Source of the DNA: Batillaria attramentaria
Lineage: Eukaryota > Mollusca > Gastropoda > Batillariidae
Assembly: GCA_018292915.2 (NCBI GenBank)
Contig: JACVVK020000466.1
Location: forward strand, 1-64,000
Length of the DNA stretch: 64,000 nt
Reading direction: 5' to 3'
A program made the position numbers and the translations under genes. Below the pieces are notes generated by a model that did no database searches, was not told the origin of the DNA, and saw nothing but the letters and a program-made list of their open reading frames with translations. Of the stretch, positions 21,181-47,161 are shown in pieces. Position 1 is the first letter of the stretch. Each line of letters starts with the position of its first letter.

Positions 21181-21390
21181 CTTTTAGCTGAAACTCGCAA
21201 GCTTTAATGTCGCTGGGTTCTGAAGGCACCACCTCACACATGTATTTCCCAACGAAATCATCAGTGGCCTTGGCAATTTCAATCACAGCCACGCTACCAA
21301 CACTGCCTTTCAGTTCGTAGCCATCGCCTGCGCTGCATTGAGAATTCTCAGCGTCAAGCCAGTAACACTCTGCTACGGTGTCCATAGAAT
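21181..21390 (-). CDS. Gene E, Ig-domain exon 2
   Basis: A 210-bp minus-strand exon, phase 1 to 1, acceptor tgctgttag and donor gttggt. It reads MDTVAECYWLDAENSQCSAG through VAVIEIAKATDDFVGKYMC, EVVPSEPSDIKACEFQLKG. The F-strand motif YMCEV and the CYW region mark an Ig fold; the paralogue is 9435-9644 in gene D. Two extra cysteines (SQC and KAC) suggest an additional disulfide. It supplies the second half of one Ig domain, lying outside the membrane. Confidence 0.75.
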
Positions 21391-21590
21391 CTAACAGCAA
21401 ACAGGGAAAAAACCAACAAACAAACACAATATGTTATTTTTTTCCTATTTGCATACCGTCAACGTACACCCGGAATGTTGACCCTTTGCATGTCGCATTA
21501 CGATCAAGAATACTAACATTTTGCATACCGTCAGGTATGGCATGCCAGACAGACAGGAATGCTACACATATCCAGGTCCGGATTGGGGGG

Positions 21591-21633
21591 GGGGGGGTGC
21601 TTTTTTTAAATTCTTCTTTTTTTTTTTTTTTTA
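21591..21633. repeat. G-run and T-run
   Basis: A G-run at 21586-21597 followed by T-runs; simple sequence. Confidence 0.8.
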
Positions 21634-21642
21634 CAAACACTT

Positions 21643-22336
21643 ATACAGTACAATACACTACGTAACATCACAGTGCGGTACAGTGCATTACATCATGCAG
21701 CTGCAGTATATGACACATTATGGAATATTGCATTACATTACACTGCATTTCAATACAATATGCTGTACAACACTACACTACAATACAATACATTACGGAA
21801 AGCTACACTACATAACACTACAGAGCATTACAATACACTACACTACAGAGCATTACAATACACTACAGTACAGTACAGTACCGAACACTACACTACACTA
21901 CACTACACTACACTACACTACACTACGTGACAGTACATGACAGTACATGACACTACACTGCACTACACTACACTACACTACACTACACTACACTACACTA
22001 CACTACACTACGTGACAGTACATGACAGTACATGACACTACACTACACTACACTACACTACGTGACAGTACATGACACTACACTACACTACACTACACTA
22101 CACTACACTACAGTACGTGACAGTACATGACACTACACGACACTACACTACACTACACTACGTGACAGTACATGACAGTACATGACACTACACTACACTA
22201 CACTACACTACATGACAGTACATTACACTACACTACACTACACTACATGACACTACACTACACTACACTACATGACAGTACATTACACTACACTACACTA
22301 CACTACACTACACTACACTACACTACACTACACTAC
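21643..22336. repeat. CACTA-type pentanucleotide satellite
   Basis: About 690 bp of (CACTA)n, first degenerate, then nearly pure. A higher-order motif (cgtgacagtacatgacagta) recurs several times. It lies in an intron of gene E. Apparent proteins from it are repeat artefacts. Confidence 0.95.
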
Positions 22337-22599
22337 TGTATCGTGCGAAACCCTATCCTGTACTACATTAAGTACCTGGTACGAAGGTGTACACCATTAC
22401 TGTGGGGTATAGTACTAATTAAAAACATATAATGTAGAAATTGTATAGAAATGTTGTGATGTAAACTAGGCTGGTACACAGTAAACTCTGGTATAGAGGT
22501 TAATAGGGCAAGGTGGGGATATTCAGGGTGTTACACTCACTTACAGAGCGTAAAGTAGTGGTAATAATAGTCATGTTCTTAGTCGTAATGCATCGTACA

Positions 22600-24312
22600 A
22601 ATAACAGTAAAACGAAGTTGTTTTCTTATTATACTGTCTCAGTACCTGTAACATTATACTGAGGTTTGTACGGGGCCCATTCAGATTCGAATTTGTTTTG
22701 TTTTCCGGTAATAGCGAACCTATATTTTTCAATGGTGTAGTGGTGTTTGATGATCCCTCTAAGGATGGTAATATCGGGCTTGGTGTCGTTCAGGCGACAT
22801 TTATATATATGGAAGTTTCCCAAAAGTAGTAGTAAATCGAAGACCCTATCTGATCTCATGTTGTTGGTTGTTCCAAATAGTATGAGGGTACCAGTAGTCA
22901 CAGGGTTAGTGCAATTAAGGCAGTTGTCTTTCAGGAGCGACACAAATTTTTTCCAAAAGCTTTGGGTACATGGACATTCCCAGAATAGGTGTGTAATAGT
23001 CTCCTCAGTGTCATGACAAAAGGTGCATGCTGATGTGTCAGATAATTTCCTCAAATAAAGAAATCTTTTTGTCGGTATCTAACGGTATAATATTTTGAAC
23101 TGAAACCACCGTAATTTTGGGTCAGGTGTGGTTTGGATCGGTTTTGAGAAAATTTGGCTGCAGTCCTGTAAGTCAGTGTAATACTGGGACCATTTGACTG
23201 TGCATAGCGGTTTGTCTTTTGGAGTTACAAGAGTGTGGTATATCTTCTTTGACCCCCCTTGTGTTACAGTAGTCCACAGCTTGTTACCTGTTGGATTACT
23301 ATTTGGCACAGGATCACATCCAATTTCCTGTTTATATGCCGAGATGGCACTAATTATACCTGAGTATACAAGAAAGTTAGTGGTAACGTTCGGGTATTTT
23401 TCTTTGAACGTTTCAAAGGTTAAAAAGGAACCATTGTTATCAACTAGGTCAGCGATGTACATAATGCCGTTGTCTTTCCATGTCTGTAGATGTACAGTTT
23501 TTCGGTCTCTGATTATATGTTTATTGTAGTGAATACATTCGAACAGAAATTCTCCCCAATGTACAGGTAGACATCTGTTAGACATATTCTTGAAATGCTT
23601 AGCCACATCCGTCCAAAACTTATTCTTACAATGTTGCATTACAATGTTGACGTACTCTCCACCGTAAATCTCTAGGTTCTTGTACATAGGGTATGATGCC
23701 AATAAGACCTTTCTCACCACAGACTTTGAAGAAAAGATACGTTTCAACCAGCTGAGTTTCATTGATTGTAAAAAGGAATGTACATCGAGCATCTTAATAC
23801 CACCGGAATCATAAGTTGCGCACACACTTCTTTTGTTGATTTTCCCTTTTCTTCCGTCCCAATGGAATTGGTAGAATTTCTTATTCAATTCTGACATGAA
23901 ATGTGCAGGGGTGTCAGGGAGGTTTATAAACAGGTGGACAATCTTCGAAATGCTAAGGTATTTATTACTGTGATCTTGCCAAAAGGTGTAAGTTGTCTTT
24001 TAGACCACACAGTAAGTAGGTGTTGAATGTCGTCTAATTTATTTTCATAATTAATTTCAACAATTGTATCAATGTCTGTGGAAAATTTCACACCAAGGGC
24101 CTTAAATATCCCTGGGTCCCATATGAAATTAAACTCGGGCATGTATCTGATATGTGAATTTTTTTTTCGCACCCAGCCAAATGACTTGTGTTTTTTCGAG
24201 GTTTATCTTCAAACCAGAGATGGTGGCAAAATATCGCAAATTGCGGATACTATGTTCGAAAGACTTTTTGCTGCCATCTAGAAAGAGGGAAGTGTCATCT
24301 GGGGGGGGGGGG
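22600..24312 (-). pseudogene. Decayed L1/Tx1-like LINE, 5'-truncated
   Basis: The minus strand begins within RT motif C (DDTSLFLDGSKKSFEH) right at a G/C-run at 24301-24311. It continues in at least four frame segments: GLKINLEKTQVIWLG, then KRQLTPFGKITVINTL, then a 272-codon stretch 23897-23079 (MSELNKKFYQFHWDGRKGKI onward), then a zinc-knuckle-like CTFC-x7-H-x4-C near 23010 and LLLLLGNFHIYKC. It has the same domain order as 14604-16597 but is clearly a different, diverged element. Endonuclease and most of the RT are missing. It sits in sense orientation in gene E's first known intron. Confidence 0.85.
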
Positions 24313-24785
24313 TTGCTTTGTGTGCTCAAGCACCCCCTCCCTTCCTCCGTCCAAAAAATAAAATAAAAAGGCAGAAGTAATTACAAATAAGCATATAGCT
24401 TCCTGCGCTGGAGCCCCCACCCCACCCCTCCTCCTCCCGCGGCGTCCAAGCAACCCAGTGAACGTTGAAGCACCCACCTATTCCTAAATTAACAACCTCC
24501 CCCCTCCCCTTCCACCAGGGCGAAAGATCGAGCGTCTAATTTAAAATGATACACAGATATACGTTCTTGTCTGTGTTTTCCAGACTACAGTAAGTATTCT
24601 CAAGATAGCTTAAAATTTATCATAAATAGTGTGGCTATTACATGGTACTTTGGTACTAGCTTTGTGTGGATAACTGAAATAAAGATAATGCTTGGTCTCA
24701 AAAATACAGATAGCACAAGCCCATATTTTTTGGTAATAATTATTTTTGAGGCAACATATCTCAACAGCACATGCAGTCACCGTGC
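24313..24785. other. Intron of gene E, nothing recognised
   Basis: C-rich and low-complexity stretches to 24520, then AT-rich sequence. Confidence 0.4.
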
Positions 24786-24929
24786 CTGGATCAAAGCTGG
24801 TGGAATGGGGCGGTCTCCGTTGGACTTTGATGTTTTTCTTCGTCAGCCGAACATCTTCATTGAAATGACATGTGATGTTGGTTGGCTCCCCCCGATAGAC
24901 TGTCGGAACTTCACATGTGATTTCCGCTC
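24786..24929 (-). CDS. Gene E, Ig-domain exon 1
   Basis: The minus-strand acceptor aatgccag opens a phase-1 frame: AEITCEVPTVYRGEPTNITC, HFNEDVRLTKKNIKVQ, to FDPG. It carries the B-strand cysteine of an Ig domain and pairs with the exon at 21390. At the position where gene D has donor gtcggt this copy has gcacgg. A GC donor there keeps the frame. The canonical gtgact 5 bp further gives phase 0 and would not join. The exon's 3' end is therefore uncertain. No signal-peptide exon was identified upstream (up to 29 kb). Confidence 0.65.
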
Positions 24930-25618
24930 CTGGCATTGAGAGGAATCAATGATGATAGAGACAGTTTCCGGTTTATTGGGAGGATTCAAAGACATTCATA
25001 GAGTAGAGAATGGTAGAACAAAACTAATGACACCACTGACCTACGTACAACAATGACAATGGACATCATGCCAAATTACGTCACAACGTTCCAAAATCGT
25101 CACGTCCACGCACCTTACACTGTCTCTTATTCCCTATGGCTCAGTTCAAACAATGCTTTTGCATGAGTGTAGTTCATTGAGGTGTTGTCAGATTTCTCCA
25201 TTCTCAGCTTTAAGCCATTATTCATGAAAATCGTTTGTTGTGTAGAACTGATTTGCGTACTTAAAAGAAAAAAAATCGTAAAAATCTACTCACATGGAAA
25301 AAAATGATAATGAATGAATAAATGAAATGAAATGATATGATAGCAATGCTGGGGTTCAGTGGGTAATAAGACAATGATTCTCATTTCTCATTTATTATTT
25401 TACCTTCGGTATGCACTGATGGGTTGTGCAACAACAGCAGGCAAAGAAAACAAAATGGGAAACACGAATGCATTCTGCTTGTTGGTTTGAGAACGAGGTG
25501 CTGCTTAACAAAAGCCAGGATGTTTTAGGCAACGTGTCTGAAGGAGCTGCACACCCAACACACACATACACGCAAACGTACACATCATCATCATCATCAT
25601 TATCATCATCATCATCAT
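24930..25618. other. No gene seen
   Basis: AT-rich, with a (CAT)n stretch at 25577-25618. Expected to hold gene E's 5' exons, but none was recognised. Confidence 0.35.
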
Positions 25619-25770
25619 TACCCAGCTTTACCCAATTTCTTGAATTGGGCTAAAGGCGCCGCGAGCTGAAGCCAACACGCACGCTTACGTGAATTACACT
25701 CATTCTCTCACACGCAGGACTTTTACACATAAGGGTCAGTCACGTGCTGCGAAGGGTCAGCTCATGTATT
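25619..25770 (-). mobile_element. SINE 3'-body fragment (family 3-like)
   Basis: The reverse complement shares gagctgacccttcgca, cacgtgac, attcacgt-type pieces and an aagcgcc end with 62835-62998; a further short piece (gggtaaagcgcctataaat) lies at 58908-58930. Confidence 0.55.
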
Positions 25771-25828
25771 TATGTTTCGGAATTTAGGACTGCATTTATT
25801 TTCAAACTTTTGTTGGCTGAACATTTCC

Positions 25829-25829
<1 letters not shown>

Positions 25830-25883
<54 letters not shown>
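25830..25883. repeat. (CA)n microsatellite
   Basis: About 54 bp of CA dinucleotides. Confidence 0.95.
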
Positions 25884-25885
<2 letters not shown>

Positions 25886-26301
25886 TGAAACTTGCGAATA
25901 GGTAGGTAGCGAGTCTCTCTTCAGCAGGTCAAGTGAATGGTGGGGAGCGCGATTTCGATACCAGGTCAAGCTGTGGTGAAGTGTGGTCAGTATTTCCGGG
26001 TTATCACCCGCTCTCAACTGAATGTCCAATCTTACGCCTGCAGCAATGTCCGGGAGAGACGTCTACATTTGTCTGTATCGCTCTGCGTTGCGGAAACAGC
26101 AAAACAGACAGGCCCATGAGTATACTATCCTTTCTGTCCTATGTTCTACTCATATAGAAACTGCTGTATATATATATCAACGGGCGCAACAGGTGGCAGC
26201 GGCATTATCATCTGGGGCCGTGGTCACGACGCGTTCGTAACTTTTCCGCCACCGATTTACGCACGCGAGGGTCCGTAACTTACGATTTGTGATAAAATTG
26301 G

Positions 26302-26700
26302 GTGGTCATGACGTTTGCGCAGAGTTACGGCCGCTCGGAAACCCTTGCGTATTGTACACCACCTAGGAGGGTGTCGGAAAGGTGCCGTAGCCTTTGCGTA
26401 AATCTGAAAAATGGCGGCCCGCTTGATTTACCTGAACTGCAAATGAGAAGAGCATTGCGACGGGAAAGGGTGTTTCGCGATCGTACTAACCCTTTTGACT
26501 TGTACGACGATGTGGACATGCTTCAAAGGTTTAGATTTAGGAGGAGAGACCTGCAGAAATTGTGCGATCTGCTGTAGGACGACTTGAGGTACCCGTGTAG
26601 ATCTCGAGGGGGCGCGTTCAGTTCACTACGCACCCTGCAATGCAAAGGCCTGTATGGCCGGCCGTACACACATCGTGGGTTGATTTGTGGGTTAACATTT
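26302..26700 (+). pseudogene. Harbinger (HARBI1-like) transposase fragment
   Basis: The frame 26302-26577 ends with RRERVFRDRTNPFDLYDDVD, then RFRFRRRDLQKLCDLL and a TAG. This matches the N-terminal pattern of Harbinger nucleases (R-E-R-x-FRDR-x-P, then FR..LC.L). Past the stop the sequence continues DDLRYPCRSRGGAFS in the same frame, also family-like, so the stop is a lesion. The DDE catalytic part is missing. The element could only move if mobilised from elsewhere. Confidence 0.7.
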
Positions 26701-26857
26701 GTTGTGTGTGTTTCGGACTAGTTCAGTGCTGAACGCACTCGGTCAGTCCTCACTGATCAGCCACCACCTTTTTGATCGTATGCCTGTCAATGCAGGTCTC
26801 ATCAGTTCATTGTGTTGTCAGTGGACCCGAAATGTGCGGGTTCCGAATTCAGAGTTA

Positions 26858-27182
26858 TGGTCGAGTCATGTTTCTCTGCCGTAGCAAGTCAGGTTAAATG
26901 CGTGGCATGTATGTGGAGAGTTTTGTTGATGTTGTTATCCTCTCCTATTTCGTTTTTCGTTGTTCTTTGATTGAGGTTCATTCCGTTGGTTTTCTTGCCA
27001 GTGAGCCTGCTACATACGGTTTGTACGTGCAGTAAATGCTTCTACTGGCTGTAGTCCGTCCAATGTTGAGATAGAGACTGCTAGGAAGCGGTCTATATGC
27101 GACCTGCATGCTCTCCTGATCACACTCTCCACATACATGCCACGCATTTAACCTGACGGCAGATAAACACGACTCGATCAAA
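26858..27182. repeat. Internal inverted repeat in the Harbinger element
   Basis: The arm 26858-26921 (through ggttaaatgcgtggcatgta) is repeated inverted at 27126-27182, with about a 6-bp indel. The loop is about 205 bp. Further weak inverted similarity extends outward (gcgttca motifs near 26610 and 27200). Confidence 0.75.
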
Positions 27183-27463
27183 AATTCTGTAGTGAACGCG
27201 TACTGAACACACCCCCTCTACTCTTTCACGCCTCACGCTGGAAGGAGAATTTGTGCAGGCCACGTGATGGTGTTTTCCGTGGGAATCCCAGGGGTCCCAC
27301 ACCTATCTAAAAATAACCCGTACGTGACACCGTTTCCAGTCAGTGCGCGTCGTGACCGGCCAACTAGCGGAAGAGATAGTTTTCACGTAGCCACGTACGA
27401 ACTTACGATCCGCAACCCATTTGCGAAAAGAAATTTGCGTTCGCGTCATGACCACGGCCCCAG

Positions 27464-27737
27464 GACTGTCCCTGTTAATGTTCACATGCGGAGCCTGGTG
27501 TCCTATGTCAGCGTATGAAATAGTCACACGAGATGCGTATAATATATATACACACACACATAAAACCAGTAGATAGCTGAGGTTACAATAGAAATATCAC
27601 ACATGCACTGCAATTTTAGCAATTTTGAGATTTCTCCATTTACATGTCTTGAAACAACTTATATTTTTGGCAAAGGTTCCGCACATGAGTTTAAAAGAAT
27701 CATAGAAATTAACTGGCCGACAAAACTTTATGCGACT
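27464..27737. other. No gene seen
   Basis: Short AT-rich stretch with a TATA/CACA run at 27541-27560. Confidence 0.4.
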
Positions 27738-28024
27738 TAGGGGGTGCTTCCCTTGGTATGACACGTCATATGATGTGGATGATTACACGGCCTGGTCAAA
27801 TGCCGGGATATTTATACAGGAAGCGTGGAATACGGCCCTGTCCCGCAGTCCCAAGCCACACGGACCTCCACAGCATCATCTTACCATCATCCTCATCTCC
27901 ATCATCATGCATTAAAAAAAAAATGCCCCAACTTCCGAGCCCTCCGTGGATTCCACCCATTACCTGGGAGGAACACCACTGGAACTGGCAAAGAGTTGGG
28001 GCAGGGAAAAAAAAAAAAAAAATA
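27738..28024 (+). mobile_element. SINE family 2, 5'-truncated
   Basis: It starts at ggggtgcttcccttggtatg and lacks the tRNA head. The body (cgtggaatacggccctgtcc, ggattccacccattacctgg) ends in an A-run at 28009-28022. It matches the reverse complement of 44491-44984. Confidence 0.85.
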
Positions 28025-28371
28025 AATAAAGAAATTAAAAAAAAATCAAGCACAGCGTCTAACTGCCCCAATCCAATGGAATAACAAGCAGTTAGAGTGA
28101 TATAATATTTTGTATCTGGTGTGATCCCCAGTTCAATATGCGGCTGAAACGTATGCTAAATCCTGCCGCTGTTTTCAGGTAAAATTAGGATACTGTACCT
28201 AATGGACGACATTTTGATAATACAATAACAAAAATTTTGCCTCGGGGCACTTTTGTGCGGAATGCACTTTTTATCACGCACGAACAGGTGCACGTCAGGA
28301 GAGGTTGGAGGAGAGAGAGAGAGAGAGAGAGAGCACGCAACGTGTATCCCCCCCCCCCCCCTTTTCCCCTG
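28025..28371. other. No gene seen
   Basis: Unique sequence, then (GA)n at 28312-28333 and a C-run at 28351-28361. Confidence 0.4.
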
Positions 28372-28498
28372 GTACAGACGTGAGTTCGTATCCCGGCTGG
28401 GGCCAAATATTTGTGCTGGCTTTTTCATCGTTGCCCCGTCTTTGATATCACCCGTATGTGGTGGAAAAGGACGTTAAACCCCCAACCCCTCACTCCAC
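28372..28498 (+). mobile_element. SINE family 1, 5'-truncated
   Basis: Box B remnant (gagttcgtatcccggctgg), then a complete body and the ggacgttaaacccccaa tail. Confidence 0.85.
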
Positions 28499-29090
28499 CC
28501 ACCCACCCTGGCCTGGGGTTTTGTATCTATCTGTGAATAAACAGTGTGCATTCGTTCGTTCGTTCGTTCGTTCGCTATACAGCACAGGTGGTAAACGCCG
28601 CCATGTTCCGTGTCAATGTGACATTATTTGTACAGGGGATCGCCATCCTCTTTTCGTTTGGCTAGGACACCATAGTTAAAATGTATAGGCAACAGCAATA
28701 AGTATTTTCCCAGGTGCATTAGAGTGCGACCAAAAGCACATAAAAAGACATACTATGCGAAACTTATCTAGGAATAGATTACCTGTATGATTACAGCCCA
28801 TGCTCTGTATCCGGACAGTGTGGGGCTTCACAGCTTTTCTGGGAAACTGTGGAAAACTGTGTTTTATCGATCCTCAGCTAGCTACACGCTACGCGAAAGT
28901 AAACACACACAGGTGTCCATGATGAGGCTGGCGAGAGAGAGAGAGAGAGAGAGAGTGAGAGAGAGAGAGAGAGAGATGGTTTTTGCACATTTATGTCGTC
29001 AGAACACACCACAACAGTACGCAAACTTGTACGAGTGTGGTTAATAACGAGAATGTATGAATTATCATATCCAAGTTATCTAGAGAGATG
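28499..29090. other. No gene seen
   Basis: A (GTTC)n run at 28552-28575 and (GA)n at 28934-28976. The last 60 bp are homologous to the intron before exon 11 of gene A. Confidence 0.45.
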
Positions 29091-29106
29091 ATATTCATGG
29101 TTTCAG

Positions 29107-29236
29107 CAAGAACAAGAAGGTGTCCCCTGCCACCGAAACCTGACCGAGTTTCATTCTAACAGTCAATACACGCAACGGTAGACCCGGACAAACTTGTGCC
29201 GTGAAACTGAAAATGACTCAAGGCCGGGACCCACAG
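29107..29236 (+). pseudogene. Decayed paralogue of gene A exon 11 (gene C remnant)
   Basis: The sequence tttcag/caagaacaagaagg, cctgaccgagtttc and acccacag parallels exon 11 of gene A (42659-42793) over its whole length, including the intron on both sides. The frame has several stops, 5 bp are missing overall, and the donor is gcacgt instead of gtacag. It is the tail end of a third plus-strand receptor, otherwise lost. Confidence 0.75.
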
Positions 29237-29270
29237 GCACGTGCTGTCTCCAATATTTTGACTGATTGCG

Positions 29271-29320
<50 letters not shown>
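29271..29320. repeat. (GC)n(CA)n microsatellite
   Basis: gcgcgcgcgc followed by CA repeats. Confidence 0.95.
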
Positions 29321-29322
<2 letters not shown>

Positions 29323-29429
29323 TGACACAATACAATGCTAAAGAGAACACTTCAGTTCGTACATAATCAGGTTACCATGTCGCCTCGGCACAGACGCAAA
29401 GTCCACTAACAATCGAAGCATACATAATT

Positions 29430-29431
<2 letters not shown>

Positions 29432-29478
<47 letters not shown>
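29432..29478. repeat. (CA)n microsatellite
   Basis: About 46 bp of CA dinucleotides. Confidence 0.95.
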
Positions 29479-29479
<1 letters not shown>

Positions 29480-29843
29480 CTCTGTCTGTTGCAGTATTTA
29501 GACACCGGAATTTGCAACGGATGCACTAATCTAAGCTGCTCAATGTAACAGTAATTGTAATTGTAACTGCAATGCAGCTGACATCTTGACAATATAATTA
29601 TACAAGTCATGATAGGATACCAAAACAATAAAGTCTGTGTGTTTCATTCATTTAAGTCCTGGATAGGAAGATATTATCTAGCGTTAACAACCTTTGTGGG
29701 GTCATGGAGAAAAGCAAGAATTAGTTCATCTTATAACAATGTACTTTCGATAAGGAAGAAACTAGTTTGAGAGCGGACAAGTCAGGATTTCAGCAAGTGC
29801 GAGTGCAAAACGTAGGACTGTGTGTATCAGGCGTGTCTGAAGG

Positions 29844-44038
<14,195 letters not shown>

Positions 44039-44224
44039 AGACACAATCTTGAACTTTTGGTCAACGAACGATGCTTTCCCCCAATGCTTTGTAAACCTTT
44101 CTTGCACGAAAGGTACTGCAGACATATAAACCATCGTTGTATGGAATTGAATGTGGATTTGAAATTTATGTTGTTCTTGGCCTCTGTGTACACTGTATGC
44201 GTTTTTTTCACATTAATCACCAGT

Positions 44225-44480
44225 TTCAGCACAATGAAATTAAATTAAATTTGAATCGAACAGAAGGAAAATTGAATGTAAAAATGGAATTGAAGGAAAT
44301 CAAGTGGAATAAACTGGAAAATGGAACTGAGATGAATTGATGGAAATTGGTGGGATAAAAATTAATAAATTAAATACTAATTTTAAAGAGGAAATAATGG
44401 GGATAAATAGGATGAATGGAATGAAACTGATATGAATTGAACTGATGTAAATCGAACTGTTCTGAATTGAATTGAACGGA
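44225..44480. repeat. GAATTGAA-type low-complexity sequence
   Basis: Degenerate aattgaa/ggaaatg repeats; a similar block lies at 45830-46030. Confidence 0.7.
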
Positions 44481-44490
44481 TTTGAGCAGA

Positions 44491-44984
44491 TTTTTTTTTT
44501 TTGCTGCCCCAACTCTTTGCCAACTCCAGTGGTGTTCCTCCCAAGGTAATGGGTGGAACCCACGGAGGACTCGAAAGCTGGGACAATTTTTATTATGCAT
44601 GATGATGGAGATGAGGATGATAGTAAGATGATGCTATGGAGGTCCATGTGGTTTGGGACTGCGGGACAGGGCCGCATTCCACGCTTCCTGTCATAAATAT
44701 CCCGGCAGTAACCAGGCCCGGGAACTACGGCACCTGCGGTGCCGGCCGTGTAATCATCCACGTCATAAGACGTGTCATACTAAGGGAAGCACCCCCAAAT
44801 CGCACCCGTGAAGTGGGTGAATCTCGGCTGTGTGGCAACAGCCTCCCCATCGGGCCCATAGCACACCCGCTCTGGGTAGGAGCCGACCTAGGTAGGAAAA
44901 ATCCCGCTTGCCTCGGCTGGGATTCGAACCCGGGTCTCCCGGTCCATGATCCGAAGTGCTAACCACTACACTACGGGGGCCGGT
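44491..44984 (-). mobile_element. SINE family 2, full length with target duplication
   Basis: The tRNA-like head on the minus strand has ccggcccccgtagtgtagtg and a box B ggttcgaatccc. A long body and A-run follow. The flanks gatttgagcaga at 44479-44490 and 44985-44996 are identical. Confidence 0.92.
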
Positions 44985-44996
44985 GATTTGAGCAGA

Positions 44997-45518
44997 ATTG
45001 ATTATAGTTTACTGAAAATTGAATCAACATTATAATGCCTCCTGTGCACTATGCAATGCGTGCATACGACAGCTATACAGAAATTGTACAGATATCATGG
45101 ACTGCTGACACTGTTTAAAACTGCATAGACATTGAATAAATGTTATAATGCTTTTTGAAGGATTTTTATATTGTGCATTGTGCGACAGCTGTACAGAAAC
45201 TGTACAGTCACGGATTTTGACATTAACAGTTCAGAAACATTTGTTTCCACAGCTCTGTTAAAAAAACAAACAAACAAACAAAAAAAAAAAAAAACACCAT
45301 TGTATGTCGATCGGTCCAGAATATTGACTGTTGATTAGTGTTTGATATTTGACTGGCTACTTTGCTTGTTTCGTGTTAAACCGGATGTTCACAAGAAGAA
45401 CCATTGCCCGTTCATAAAATTCAAGGCCGCAATTGGCACAGCCATTTTGGAACGAAACTCAGAAATGGAGGAGATACTTGGACAGTTTATGTGCACACAT
45501 GTTCTTGGACAAAGACAA
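44997..45518. other. No gene seen
   Basis: AT-rich, with an internal repeat (tgtgcgacagctgtacagaaa-like segments near 45062 and 45180) and an A-rich run at 45262-45296. Confidence 0.45.
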
Positions 45519-45650
45519 ATTCAGTGACTGCTTGGAACTGATCGCCCCGCCTTCGAGCTTCTGGCGTTGAAGAAAACATATTAGAAAGGCAGATACGTTA
45601 ACTTAAATCAGACTGACGAAGGCGGGTATTAGTCTACGCCTAGTTCTCAA
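45519..45650 (+). pseudogene. Decayed duplicate of gene A exon 12
   Basis: cagtgactgcttggaactga, gttgaagaaaacatattaga and cagactgacgaaggcgggta align with exon 12 in order but with indels and stops. It shows a local duplication of the gene's 3' end. Confidence 0.7.
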
Positions 45651-46504
45651 TGTAACACCGAAATAGAAAACATTTTCTTTTTTTACAAACTAGATTGAAC
45701 CCAGGTTTAAAATTTAAGTGTCGTTAAAGGCCTTCGGCCTTTGTAATCTGCGAACAGTTTCTTTGACACGAGAGAAAAGAGATCCAGTACGTGTGCAAGT
45801 AACCAACCCAGTAAACTGACCCGAACTGAACTAAACTTAGATAATTTGAATGGAAATGAAATTGAAAGAAATAAATTAAATGTAAATAGATTACATGTAA
45901 ATACAATTGAATAGGAATGAATATAAATGGAAATGAAATTGAATGGAATTCATGTGAATGAATCTGGTGTGAACTGAACGGATGTCAAATTGACATAATG
46001 TGAACTAAACTGAACTGACGGGAACAGAATTGATCAAATTTTACTACATTAATATTTTATTGAATTATTTGCGTCATAAAGGATGTTTCATATTGTGTGT
46101 AAAACAACAGGTCATGTGTGTATGTGACAGAAGTACAATGTAGTAGGCCAGGGATACTGACTAGTTCAGACATTCTTCCTCCTGTATCGTCGCCTACATT
46201 TAATGTACTGATTAGTCACCCGTGTACCCTCGCCCCCTACCACCCTAACTTTGCTTGGTGATAGCAGTCATAGTGTATAAACCTACTTCTATATAGTGCT
46301 CTGTCTACTCAGTTATGTGATACCACCTACACTTACGTGTTTTTATGTACAATGTACATGTGTATAATTATGTAAGAATGTTTACGCATGTAAATGTATG
46401 TACGTACGTATGAGAGCATATATGTGTGCATGTGTGTATGCTTGTATGTTTTGTTTTGCGTATAGGTAAAACAAATAAACAGAACAGAACAAAACAAACA
46501 CAAT
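45651..46504. other. No gene seen
   Basis: AT-rich; AATTGAA-type repeats at 45830-46030; TATG-rich near 46390-46440. Confidence 0.4.
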
Positions 46505-46551
<47 letters not shown>

Positions 46552-46552
46552 T
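46505..46552. repeat. (CTA)n microsatellite
   Basis: About 15 perfect CTA units. Confidence 0.95.
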
Positions 46553-47117
46553 ATACTCAGGCAACATTTGGGCTGAGAAAAAAAAGAGAAAATTATATCG
46601 GAGTCAGTTGATGGGGCGGAGGGGGGAGGCGAGATGGAGGGGAGAGGAGGGGGGGGGGGGCATCATATCGATTAGGTATCCGACTAGACCAATCCGGTTA
46701 CCGTAGCGGCCTCTGGGTTTTAATTCCGATCACAACACCTCTAGTCATCGACTACCTTACTTCATAATTAAGCTGGGGGAGGGGCCGGGAAAGGGGGAGG
46801 GAGGAGAATGGTTAATTATCAGAGAGAAGCCAGCCTGTTCTCCAAAGAGTCCAGAGAGTTAGCTGACACTACCTCGCCAGGCAGACGATAAACTGTAGAC
46901 ACGTCGTTTCCACAGCTGTTTGAAGCCGTACTACACGGACATATTTTCACAATTTTCCAAACTTTGAGTCGAGGGCGTTATACGAATGTACATGCATGAA
47001 TTTAAACAATCGTCAAACTGTTTACTGAACAGTGAAACAGGATCTCCGTCAAGCAGAATGTTCCTCATTCTGATAATACAACCAACTCTCCTCTCTCTCT
47101 CTCTGCCCCCACACACT

Positions 47118-47161
<44 letters not shown>

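Larger units (their letters stand above)
26212..27463 (+). mobile_element. PIF/Harbinger-type DNA transposon, degenerate
   Basis: The ends ctggggccgtggtcacgacg and, reverse complemented, ctggggccgtggtcatgacg match with one difference, giving TIRs of about 22 bp over a 1252-bp element. Inside is a Harbinger-like transposase N-terminus (26302-26577) and a later inverted repeat. A 3-bp target duplication is not clear. Confidence 0.75.

Noticed and set aside
21521..22432. Long open frames in the CACTA satellite
   Set aside because: A pentanucleotide repeat without stops stays open by chance; the composition is entirely repeat-driven.
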